NCBI GenBank assembly: GCA_963782595.1 | Contig: CAWAKJ010000005.1 | Location: 833,328 to 897,327, forward strand | Direction of reading: 5' to 3' | Source of the DNA: JAMQPK01 sp963782595 | GTDB taxonomy: Bacteria; Acidobacteriota; Vicinamibacteria; Vicinamibacterales; JAMQPK01 | DNA length: 64,000 nt | Part shown: piece after piece, positions 43,620 to 51,024 of the stretch | How the letters are laid out: each line of letters begins with the position of its first letter | Position numbering within the stretch: the stretch's first letter is position 1 | Notes under the pieces: generated by a model | What the model was told of the DNA's origin: nothing | The model's input: the letters and a program-made list of their open reading frames with translations, nothing else | Database searches by the model: none | Program-made: the position numbers and the translations under genes

Positions 43620-44495
43620 ATGAAGCACGCATTCATCTCGCTCGGCGTCGGTGTCTTCGTTCTCGGTCTTCTTGCGCCCGTCAGCGCCCAGCTGTTTCCA
43701 TCGGGCAATGCCGTGATGACGATGGGGCACGTATTGCTGAACGTCAGCGACGTCTCGGCCCATCGCGAGTTCTGGACGCGGCAGTTCGACGCCAAGCCGC
43801 TGAAAGTGGGAACGCTCGAGGGCGTCACGATTCCGGGAACGGTGATTCTTTTCCGCGTGCAGCCGCGCACCGGACCCAGCGAAGGCACGACGATCAATCA
43901 TCTCGGTCTGAAGGTGAACAAATTGTCGGATTTCACGGCTCGCTTCGATAAAGCCGGCCTGAAGTACGACCCGCCTCGCGTCGGCCGCGAGAAAACACCG
44001 CAGACCTATGTCACCGGGCCCGATACGTTCCGCATGGAGCTGGTCGAAGATTCCACCCTCCCAGCACCGGCTGTCAGCCATCACCTGCACTACTGGCTCG
44101 AACATCCGGCGGACGTCAAAAAGTGGTACGTCCAGAAGCTTCTGCTGCAGCCGACCATGCGCGGGCCGTACGATTCGGGCGATGTGCCCGGGATGAACCT
44201 GACCATGGCACCGCTGGGCAGTCAGAAAGTTCCCGGCGTGCCGACCAAGGGGAGACTGATGGACGGCATCGGGTTCGACGTGCCGAACCTGCAGGCGTAT
44301 ATCGGAAAGATCAAAGCCAATGGCGTGACGTTCGACATCCCGTACGGACGCGACCCTGAACTCGGATTGATGTCGGCGACGTTGACCGATCCATGGGGTG
44401 TGACCATCCGGCTGACCGAAGGCCTCAGCAAGATTGCCGGCGTCACGTCGTACACCTACGTAGACGGATACGTGGTTGTGCGGCCGATCGAGTAA
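43620..44495 (+). CDS. exported two-domain VOC (glyoxalase-like) protein
   Basis: 291 residues with a signal peptide (LGVGVFVLGLLAPVSAQ). Two VOC betaalphabetabetabeta modules follow (about 32-150 and 160-285): MGHVLLNVSDVSAHREFW, INHLGLKVNKLSDFTARF, SHHLHYWLEHPADVKKWY and IGFDVPNLQAYIGKIKANGV, with TDPWGVTIRL at the end. VOC proteins include dioxygenases and isomerases needing a metal bound by His and Glu; the reaction here is not evident. It is translationally coupled (TAATG) to the next gene. Confidence 0.8.
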   Translation: MKHAFISLGVGVFVLGLLAPVSAQLFPSGNAVMTMGHVLLNVSDVSAHREFWTRQFDAKPLKVGTLEGVTIPGTVILFRVQPRTGPSEGTTINHLGLKVNKLSDFTARFDKAGLKYDPPRVGREKTPQTYVTGPDTFRMELVEDSTLPAPAVSHHLHYWLEHPADVKKWYVQKLLLQPTMRGPYDSGDVPGMNLTMAPLGSQKVPGVPTKGRLMDGIGFDVPNLQAYIGKIKANGVTFDIPYGRDPELGLMSATLTDPWGVTIRLTEGLSKIAGVTSYTYVDGYVVVRPIE

Positions 44496-45058
44496 TGCAC
44501 AGACAGCCGCGCTGGGTGCGTATCGTTGCGCTTCCGCTCGGAAGTTGCGCCGCCGCCACACTGGTGACATGGCGGCTGTGGCCATACGTCGCGCCGACAG
44601 CGTCGCCGCTGTTCTTTGTCGCCGTGATGATTTCGTCGCTCTATGGCGGGATCGTAGCGGGCCAGCTCGCGACGCTGCTCTCGTCTGCGGCGATCGCCTA
44701 CTTCTTCATGTCGCCGCAGCTGTCCCTGGCGATCGATTCGGCCGACATCTTCCGGCTGGTGGTGTTTGCGGCGGTGGCGCTGCTGACCAACTCGATTGCG
44801 GCCGAGAGGAATCGCACCGACGCGGCACAGCGGCGCCTCGTCGAGGAGTTGCGCACGGCGAACGCGCGCATCAGAACGCTTAGCGACATGCTGCCGGTAT
44901 GTCCTGATTGCCGGCGCGTGCGGGTGGGAGACACCAATCCCGTGTGGAAGACCGTGGAGACCTACCTGGCGGAGACGCCAGAGCTGCAACTGAGCCACGC
45001 TCTGTGTCCGCAGTGTTCAGCGCGCCACTTCCCGGAATTTCACGCCCACACGGGGTGA
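44495..45058 (+). CDS. DUF4118-like membrane protein with C-terminal Cys cluster
   Basis: 187 residues from ATG 44495, overlapping the VOC stop. Four membrane segments (about 8-110) resemble the KdpD-type DUF4118 sensor region (ASPLFFVAVMISSLYGGIVA). A coiled coil (RRLVEELRTANARIRTL) follows, then a Cys motif: LPVCPDCRRVR, PVWKTVETYL and LSHALCPQCSARHFPEF. The same Cys cluster ends many response regulators of unknown output. There is no kinase or receiver domain, so this looks like a stand-alone sensor. Redox or metal sensing is a guess. Confidence 0.7.
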   Translation: MHRQPRWVRIVALPLGSCAAATLVTWRLWPYVAPTASPLFFVAVMISSLYGGIVAGQLATLLSSAAIAYFFMSPQLSLAIDSADIFRLVVFAAVALLTNSIAAERNRTDAAQRRLVEELRTANARIRTLSDMLPVCPDCRRVRVGDTNPVWKTVETYLAETPELQLSHALCPQCSARHFPEFHAHTG

Positions 45059-45290
45059 ATCGGCTGTCGTCCGCACTTTCCCGACCTTTGCTCTGCGCAC
45101 CGGCTCAATCTTCGCGTCGGCCCCCTTCCAGATGCTGTTGGGCAGCACCAGAAAGATTGCGACAAGCCCTGCGCACGTAACCTTACCCGGCCTGATGGGA
45201 AACCGCATCGGCGTTCCTCGACGAATTGTTTGATAAGTCAGGAGAGTCGGGCGAAAAATCAGCGACAGTATAACATTCGACGTCCTCTCC

Positions 45291-45319
45291 TTGACTTGGA
45301 AACGTCGCGGCAGTAGAGT
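45291..45319 (+). promoter_or_regulatory. sigma70-like promoter of the lipoprotein gene
   Basis: TTGACT (45291-45296), 17 nt, TAGAGT (45314-45319), then a leader of about 55 nt ending in AGGAGG before ATG 45380. The rest of the 320-nt gap (45059-45379) shows no gene I can support. A minus-strand frame at 45017-45208 (63 codons) has a hydrophobic start but no other support. Confidence 0.5.
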
Positions 45320-45379
45320 CGGCGCACACCCACACCATATCCCGTCCGTGCGGACCTCGTTTTCATCCAGGAGGACGCC

Positions 45380-45748
45380 ATGCGGTTCTGCTTACTCGTC
45401 GCGCTCACGTTGCTGATGGGCAGCTGCTCCGGCCAGGGAGTAGCCAACCAGGATGCGAATGCGCCGGTGAAGATCCTGATCTCCCAGATGGATGTCACCA
45501 TCAAAAACGAATTGGGTCTCGCGTTGAACGACGTCTCGATCGCCATCGTGCCGATCGGACGGACCACCCTGTTCACCAAGTTCGTGGGCCGGATTGAGAA
45601 CGCCGAATCGCGAAGCATTATGCTTGGCGATTTCGTCGGGCGCGACGGCACGCCCTTCAGTCTTCGCGTCATCAAGCCGCGGTCAGTGGAAGTGAAGGGC
45701 AAAGATGTGAAAGGCCAGGAACACACGGCGGAGGTCGCCTGGCGGTAA
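45380..45748 (+). CDS. small lipoprotein
   Basis: 122 residues with a lipoprotein signal MRFCLLVALTLLMGSC (lipobox LMGS-C, lipidated Cys at residue 16) and a beta-rich mature part (MDVTIKNELGLALNDVSIAI, VGRIENAESRSIMLGDF) resembling immunoglobulin-like secreted domains. The Shine-Dalgarno AGGAGG is strong. It is expected to be anchored at the outer or inner membrane facing the periplasm. Function unknown. Confidence 0.7.
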   Translation: MRFCLLVALTLLMGSCSGQGVANQDANAPVKILISQMDVTIKNELGLALNDVSIAIVPIGRTTLFTKFVGRIENAESRSIMLGDFVGRDGTPFSLRVIKPRSVEVKGKDVKGQEHTAEVAWR

Positions 45749-45817
45749 TACGGCGAAAGTCGCGGCGGGGCGGGGGCCTTCGGCAGGGTGGCGAGGGGAT
45801 GGTATGATCGCGCCCCG

Positions 45818-46216
45818 ATGAGAGCCAGCACGCTCCGCAGCGGCCGATGGATTGTCGGCGGCGCCGCGTTCGTGGCGGCCGCCACGATTCTGTTCGAGGC
45901 AGCAGGACAGTCGTCGCCGCGACCGGCGGCGGTGCGCCCGAACGCCTATCGCGTCATGTCGACGACCGACCGCGATGTGAAGACGGCGCTCAACTTCGCG
46001 CTCGCGGATCAGAAGAAGAAAAACCGCAGCGACAGCGCTCTCACGCTCCTCAGCGTCCTGTCCGCCGAGCACCAGGCGTCCAAGGGAGATAACTTCCGTC
46101 TGTGCCTCTCCCTCGATCGCCGCGGCCGAACCGACACCGCCCGCGCCGTCGTCCACCGTAATCAGAAGCGGCAGTGGTCTGTCGCCTTGTGGGCGTGGGG
46201 AGCCTGTGGAAAGTAA
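45818..46216 (+). CDS. exported cystatin-like protein
   Basis: 132 residues from ATG 45818 with an N-terminal signal (RWIVGGAAFVAAATILFEAA). The mature part fits a cystatin-like fold: a helix ALNFALADQKKKN, then strands around LLSVLSAEHQASKGDNFRLC (the Q-x-x-x-G turn of cystatins) and RTDTARAVVHRNQKRQWSV. Cystatins inhibit papain-type cysteine proteases, but bacterial relatives are often uncharacterised, so inhibitor is only a possibility. Its stop codon lies within a heptad array. Confidence 0.6.
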   Translation: MRASTLRSGRWIVGGAAFVAAATILFEAAGQSSPRPAAVRPNAYRVMSTTDRDVKTALNFALADQKKKNRSDSALTLLSVLSAEHQASKGDNFRLCLSLDRRGRTDTARAVVHRNQKRQWSVALWAWGACGK

Positions 46217-46288
46217 GAAGTAAGAAGTAAAAAGTAAGAAGTCTCTTACTTTTCACTTCCTACTTCCTACTTCCTACTTCCTACTTTC
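46211..46288. repeat. heptad-repeat hairpin between convergent genes
   Basis: AAGTAAG, AAGTAAG, AAGTAAA, AAGTAAG in exact 7-nt steps from 46211, then the complement CTACTTC repeated to 46287. The array includes the stop codon of the cystatin-like gene and ends 3 nt before the PII stop. A bidirectional terminator is the simplest role. Confidence 0.8.
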
Positions 46289-46290
46289 CT

Positions 46291-46623
46291 CTACGCCAAC
46301 TCCCGTTCACCCGTCCGAATATTGAACGCCTGTTCCACCGGGAAGATGAAAACGCGCCCGTCGCCGATCTCTCCCGTGTGCGCCGCTTCGCGAATCGCTT
46401 GCAGCGCTGGTTCCACGAGATTGTCGGGTACGACGGTTTCCACCTGCATCTTCGGGAGCAGCGTCACTTCGTATTCCCTCCCCCGATACACCGCCGTGTG
46501 GCCCTTCTGCCGGCCGTGTCCCCTGACTTCGGTGACCGTCATGCCGGCGATTTGAAGCTTTGCCAGCGCGTCCTTGAGGTCGTCAACTTTGTTCGGGCGA
46601 ATGATGGCTTTGATGAGTTTCAT
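46291..46623 (-). CDS. glnB: nitrogen regulatory protein PII (GlnB/GlnK family)
   Basis: A 110-residue PII signal protein that senses 2-oxoglutarate and ATP/ADP. Conserved: MKLIKAIIRPNKVDDLKDAL, the T-loop with the uridylylatable Tyr (HTAVYRGREYEVTLLPK) and the C-terminal IGDGRVFIFPVEQAFNIRTG. Its ATG overlaps the amt stop (ATGA), and pairing with amt is the classic GlnK-Amt arrangement, so it probably gates ammonium uptake. GlnB versus GlnK cannot be decided from sequence alone. Confidence 0.95.
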   Translation of the reverse strand: MKLIKAIIRPNKVDDLKDALAKLQIAGMTVTEVRGHGRQKGHTAVYRGREYEVTLLPKMQVETVVPDNLVEPALQAIREAAHTGEIGDGRVFIFPVEQAFNIRTGERELA

Positions 46624-47895
46624 GCGAGCTCCGATCGCAGGGCCGGTGCGGGCTTCTTCGCGCCGGAATGTGAACCGAACGTGGCGCTGGGCTCGCCGTG
46701 CACGTAGGCCTCTTCGCCGTGGTTGCTGAGATCCAGGCCCACCGATTCGTCGTCGGCCGTCGCACGGAGCGGAATGACAAGGCCGATCAGTTTCAGGAGC
46801 ACGAAGCTCATCACACCGCTGTAGACGATCGTGACGGCGACGGCCGTCGCTTGAATGCCGATCTGCGCCGGGTTGCCGAAGAGCGCGCCGTCAGCGACCC
46901 CGTTCAGCGCCTTCTGGGCGAACACGCCGGTCAGCAATGCGCCGACGGTGCCTCCGACGCCGTGGGCGGCCACGACATCGAGCGTATCGTCCATCGAGGT
47001 CTTCGCACGCCAGATCAGACCGAAGTAGCTAGGAAACGCGGCGATCGCGCCGAGCGCGATGGCGCTCATCGGTCCTATGAACCCGGCGGCGGGCGTCACC
47101 GCGACCAGCCCGACGACAATCGCTGTTGCGGCGCCCACCGCGGTGGGCCGGCCCGTACCGGGCGTAATCGAGAAGCGTCCAGACGCAGAGCGTGCCCATC
47201 GGCGCGAGGAAGGTCGTCGTGAATGCGAGGGCGGCAATGGGGCTGGCCGCGAGCGCGCTGCCGGCGTTGAAGCCGAACCACCCGAACCAGAGCAAACCCG
47301 CGCCGAGCAGCGTGAACGGGACGTTGTGCGGCAGCAGCGACGAGCCGGGGTAATCGCTGCGCTTGCCGACGACCAGCGCGGCGACCAGCGCGGCAATTCC
47401 CGCGTTCACGTGCACGACGGTTCCGCCGGCGAAGTCGAGCGCGCCCATGTCGGCCAGAAAGCCGCCCCCCCACACCCAGTGCGCCACAGGCGAGTAGACG
47501 ACGAGCGCCCACAGGATGATAAACACCAGATACGCGGAGAAGCGCATCCGCTCCACGATCGCGCCCGAGATAAGGGCTGCCGTGATGATGCAGAAAGTGC
47601 CTTGATACGCCATGAAGAGGTATTGCGGAATGGTGCCCTGTGCCTCGAGGCCGACGCCCCGCAGGAAGAGCCGCGAGAAGTCACCCAGGAAGTTGCTGCC
47701 GGTGGTAAAGGCCAGCGAGTACCCGATGACCGCCCACAGAACCCCGACGAATCCGAGCGAGATGAAGCTCATCATCATCGTGTTGAGCGCGTTCTTCGAG
47801 CGCACCAGCCCGCCATAGAAGAAGGCCAGCGCGGGCGTCATGAGGAGCACCAATGCCGTTGAAACCAGCATCCACGCAGTGTCGGCTTGATTCAT
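46620..47895 (-). pseudogene. amt: ammonium transporter Amt (one frameshift)
   Basis: About 424 residues if repaired. From ATG 47895 the first eight or so membrane segments read MNQADTAWMLVSTALVLLMT, FFYGGLVRSKNALNTMMMSF, FAYQGTF-like MAYQGTFCIITAALISGAI and AHWVWGGGFLADMG with LDFAGGTVVHVNAGIAALVA. The frame breaks at the GGG at 47151-47153 (after LLDYARYG); deleting one G continues RPTAVGAATAIVVGLVAVTP and the conserved VAAHGVGGTVGALLTGVFA. One extra base explains the split. It is co-transcribed with PII. Confidence 0.88.
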
Positions 47896-48172
47896 CTCAC
47901 ACCTTATTTTTTTGAAAGTGATGGAAACAGGACGTTGATGACGCGAGTGTAATCAAGATCGACGCCAATCGCCGCGCACCATTCGCCGTGTGGAAAATGC
48001 GCGTATTTGCTCGGAAAATCGTTGAAATGCGATGGTGCGCGGGTAAGCCGTCAGGTCCAGCCGAACCGACGTCCATGTGGCTTGGGCGTGAAATTCAGAC
48101 AGAAATGTGGGTTCTTATAGCCAACCGTGGCGATGGTCGGGGCGGCGATCGCCGAAAACATGGGACGGGCCT

Positions 48173-48195
48173 ACAACGTTGTTTGTCTACACAAA
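48173..48195. promoter_or_regulatory. overlapping palindromes upstream of the mhqO-like gene
   Basis: ACAACGTTGT (48173-48182, perfect dyad) overlaps TTTGTCTACACAAA (48182-48195, dyad with TTTGT/ACAAA arms), 45 nt before the gene. They are likely operators for a regulator encoded elsewhere. The rest of the 344-nt gap between amt and this gene (47896-48239) has no gene I can support. Confidence 0.4.
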
Positions 48196-48239
48196 ACATC
48201 GACAAAGTTGTTGCTGCAGGTTTGGGAGGATAATTGGAT

Positions 48240-49208
48240 ATGCGCGGCGTGAACGGACTGCACCACATCACCGCGATTGCCGGACCCGCTCAAGAGAACC
48301 TGGACTTCTATGCCGGCGTCCTCGGTATGCGGCTCGTCAAGCGCAGCGTCAATCAGGACGATCCCGGGACCTATCACTTGTTCTACGCCGATGCGGAGGG
48401 AAGTCCCGGATCCGATCTCACCTTCTTTCCCTGGGCGCACATGGCGCCGCCGCGGGCGGGACACGGTCTTGCCATGGAAGTCGATCTCGAAGTGCCGGAC
48501 GGCAGCCTCCCGTATTGGGCCGATCGGCTGAAGAAGTACGGCACCACGATCGGACCGCCCGAAACGCGCTTCGGGCAGCACGTCCTTTCATTCACCGATC
48601 CCCACGGCTTGAACGTCGCGCTGGTGGAAGTCCCCGGCAAACGGCGGTCAACACCGTGGGCCGAGAGTCCGGTTCCGGTCGGACATCAGGTCCGCGGCCT
48701 GTTCGGTGCACAGATATGGGAGCGCGAGTCGGCAACGACCCAGCATTTTCTGACAACAGTGCTCGGCTTTCACCAGATGGGCGCCGAGAACGGATGGACG
48801 CGCTACGGATGCGCGGGCGGACCTGGCGTTATCGACCTGCGCGACGCGCCCGAGGCGCGACGGGGAGCCTGGGGCGTGGGTGCGGTGCATCACCTCGCCT
48901 GGCGTGTGGACGATGACGAGCATCAGCTCGACGTGAGAACACGCGTCGAGGGTGCAGCGGCGCATCCCACCACGGTCATCGATCGGTTCTGGTTCAAGTC
49001 GGTGTACTTCAAGGAGCCGGGTGGCGTGCTCTTCGAGCTGGCAACCGACGGTCCTGGCTTCGCAGTGGACGAAGACGCCGCACATCTCGGCGAGAAGCTC
49101 GTGCTGCCGCCATGGCTCGAAGCCCACCGTCAGGCTATAGAGCAGGCGCTGCCGCCGCTCTCGTATGAGGGCGAGGCGCACGAGCGGAACCTGGAACCCA
49201 GAACCTAG
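48240..49208 (+). CDS. VOC ring-cleaving dioxygenase-like protein (MhqO family)
   Basis: 322 residues from ATG 48240, 9 nt after GGAGGA (a TTG at 48234 is too close to it). Two VOC domains with the metal-binding pattern NGLHHITAIAGPAQENLDFY and GAVHHLAWRVDDDEHQLDVR, and LFELATDGPGFAVDEDAA near the end. It matches the MhqO/LinE-like group linked to hydroquinone or quinone detoxification. The downstream esterase is an MhqD-like hydrolase, so the pair resembles the Bacillus mhqO/mhqD arrangement. The last codons are part of a heptad array. Confidence 0.85.
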   Translation: MRGVNGLHHITAIAGPAQENLDFYAGVLGMRLVKRSVNQDDPGTYHLFYADAEGSPGSDLTFFPWAHMAPPRAGHGLAMEVDLEVPDGSLPYWADRLKKYGTTIGPPETRFGQHVLSFTDPHGLNVALVEVPGKRRSTPWAESPVPVGHQVRGLFGAQIWERESATTQHFLTTVLGFHQMGAENGWTRYGCAGGPGVIDLRDAPEARRGAWGVGAVHHLAWRVDDDEHQLDVRTRVEGAAAHPTTVIDRFWFKSVYFKEPGGVLFELATDGPGFAVDEDAAHLGEKLVLPPWLEAHRQAIEQALPPLSYEGEAHERNLEPRT

Positions 49209-49227
49209 AACCCAGAACCTAGAACCG
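49186..49227. repeat. heptad array at the mhqO-like/mhqD-like junction
   Basis: Six exact 7-nt units: GGAACCT, GGAACCC, AGAACCT, AGAACCC, AGAACCT, AGAACCG from 49186 to 49227. It begins inside the coding end of the dioxygenase gene (encoding NLEPRT), crosses its stop codon and runs to the first base of the next start codon. No inverted partner. No Shine-Dalgarno precedes the hydrolase GTG, so translation there probably depends on coupling. Confidence 0.75.
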
Positions 49228-49853
49228 TGCCGTCCCCATTGTCCTTCACCCATCACTATCAAGCAGCCTCCGCGCCGGGCGCCCCGACACTGTTGATGCT
49301 GCATGGCACGGGCGGCAACGAGCACGATCTGGTGCCGCTCGCAGCGGAGATGCTGCCGGGAGCCGGTGTCTTGAGCCCCCGCGGCAAAGTCCTCGAAGGC
49401 AGCATGCCGCGCTTTTTCCGGCGGCTTGCCGAAGGCGTGTTCGACCTTGACGATCTGCGTCAGCGCACGCTGGAGCTTGCGGAGTTTGTCGGGGAAGCAA
49501 GCGAACACTACAGGTTTGATCCATCGCGTGTGGTGGCTGTCGGATTTTCGAACGGCGCCAACATTGCGGGCTCGCTGCTCCTGCTGGCGCCTGGAGTGCT
49601 TGCCGGCGCCGTCCTCTTGCGCGCCATGGTTCCCATCGTTCCCGATCCGCTTCCCGCGATTCCGGGTACTCCCGTGTTGATCTCCAACGGCCGTGTCGAT
49701 CCGCTGGTGCCGATCGCCGAAACCGAACGGCTTACCGCGCTGCTGCGATCGGCAGGGGCCGACGTGACGCTCCGATGGCATCAGGCCGGACATCAGCTCG
49801 TACCCGATGACGTCGCGAATGCGCGCGCGTGGCTCGCGTCCTTCGCAACCTGA
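49227..49853 (+). CDS. alpha/beta hydrolase, phospholipase/carboxylesterase type (MhqD-like)
   Basis: 208 residues from GTG 49227. Signature features: LLMLHGTGGNEHDLVPLA (oxyanion strand), nucleophile elbow GFSNGAN with the catalytic Ser, Asp in SNGRVDPLVP and His in WHQAGHQLVPDD. Length and motifs match the small esterase group that includes YodD/MhqD. It follows the dioxygenase without a gap longer than the heptad array, so the two likely form one operon. Confidence 0.88.
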   Translation: MPSPLSFTHHYQAASAPGAPTLLMLHGTGGNEHDLVPLAAEMLPGAGVLSPRGKVLEGSMPRFFRRLAEGVFDLDDLRQRTLELAEFVGEASEHYRFDPSRVVAVGFSNGANIAGSLLLLAPGVLAGAVLLRAMVPIVPDPLPAIPGTPVLISNGRVDPLVPIAETERLTALLRSAGADVTLRWHQAGHQLVPDDVANARAWLASFAT

Positions 49854-49913
49854 GAACTAATCTCAATCTCAGGTTTCAGATTTTTTATCTCACCATGCTA
49901 CCGTCGCGCTGCG

Positions 49914-51023
49914 ATGCCGGCGGCGGGCGTACTCGTCATCATCTTCCTGATTTTCGGCGTGGGTCCGATAAACGCCGAGGCTCAGTCGGTCGATCGTTCA
50001 GGGCTTGACGGCCGGCGGCTGTATGAGGCGGCGTGCGCGGCCTGTCACGGAAGCGACGGGCGGGGGCAACCGATCGCGGTCCGTGGCTTCGAGATCGATC
50101 CGTTCGATTTCACCGACTGCAAACTGACCACGCCTGAAGCCGATCTCGACTGGCTGTCGGTCATCCATCAAGGCGGTCCCGCACGTGCGTTCGATCGAAT
50201 GATGCCCGCGTTCGGCGAAGAGCTGACCGAAGAGCAGATCGGGCGGGTGCTCGAGTACGTCCGCACGTTCTGCACCGAATCGGGGTGGCCGCGTGGCGAT
50301 CTGAACCTGCCCCGCCCGCTCGTCACCGAGAAGGCATTCCCCGAGAACGAAGCGGTCCTCACGACGACCATCGTCCCGAGCCACGACCGGTTTGTCGGCA
50401 ATCAGTTTCTGTACGAGCATCGCGTCGGTCGCCGAGGTCAGTACGAAATGTTCGTACCGTTGGACTGGCGTCAGCAGCCCGGCAGCCAGTGGAAGGTCGG
50501 TGTTGGCGACATCGGCGTTGCGTACAAACACGTGCTCTTCGACAGCCTCTCGCGCGGATCCATCGTGTCGGCTGGCGGCGAACTCAAGCTGCCCACCGGC
50601 AGCGAGTCGAATGGGCTCGGCAGCGGCGTGACGATGTTCGAGGCGTTCGGGATCGTCAGCCAGGTACTGCCGCGCGACGCCTTCCTTCACGCGCAGACCG
50701 GCATCGAGGTGCCCGCTGATGCGGAGCAGGCCGCTAAGGAGACATTCTGGCGGCTGGCGTTAGGCAAAAGCTTCATGGAGGGACGTTGGGGCCGCGCGTG
50801 GTCGCCGATGGTCGAGATCCTTGGTGCGCGCGAGCTCGAAGACGGGAGCGACGTCGAGTGGGACGTGCTGCCACAGCTGCAGGTGAGCCTCAGCACCCGG
50901 CAGCACGTGCTCCTGAACGCCGGCGTGCGCATGCCGCTCACGCAGCGAGACGAGCGGCGCACGAGCCTGCTCGTCTACGTCTTGTGGGACTGGTTCGACG
51001 GTGGATTGCTTTCAGGATGGTGA
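49914..51023 (+). CDS. c-type cytochrome fused to an outer-membrane-like barrel domain
   Basis: 369 residues with a signal peptide (GVLVIIFLIFGVGPINAEA). A single-heme cytochrome c domain (about 30-125) has AACAACHGSDGRGQ as heme site and MMPAFGEELTEEQIG with the axial Met. From about residue 140 the sequence turns into alternating amphipathic strands (SAGGELKLPTGSESNGLGSG, FLHAQTGIEVPADAEQ, HVLLNAGVRMPLT), like a small outer-membrane barrel. It precedes a pentaheme protein by 1 nt, so a route for electrons or a redox porin is conceivable. Only one heme site is seen. Confidence 0.8.
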   Translation: MPAAGVLVIIFLIFGVGPINAEAQSVDRSGLDGRRLYEAACAACHGSDGRGQPIAVRGFEIDPFDFTDCKLTTPEADLDWLSVIHQGGPARAFDRMMPAFGEELTEEQIGRVLEYVRTFCTESGWPRGDLNLPRPLVTEKAFPENEAVLTTTIVPSHDRFVGNQFLYEHRVGRRGQYEMFVPLDWRQQPGSQWKVGVGDIGVAYKHVLFDSLSRGSIVSAGGELKLPTGSESNGLGSGVTMFEAFGIVSQVLPRDAFLHAQTGIEVPADAEQAAKETFWRLALGKSFMEGRWGRAWSPMVEILGARELEDGSDVEWDVLPQLQVSLSTRQHVLLNAGVRMPLTQRDERRTSLLVYVLWDWFDGGLLSGW

Positions 51024-51024
51024 C

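Noticed and set aside
45017..45208. 63-codon minus-strand frame with hydrophobic start
   Set aside because: No Shine-Dalgarno, overlaps the DUF4118-like gene, and no homology recognised.
46211..46288. Heptad arrays as CRISPR or origin iterons
   Set aside because: Units are only 7 nt without spacers, and there are no DnaA boxes or replication genes.
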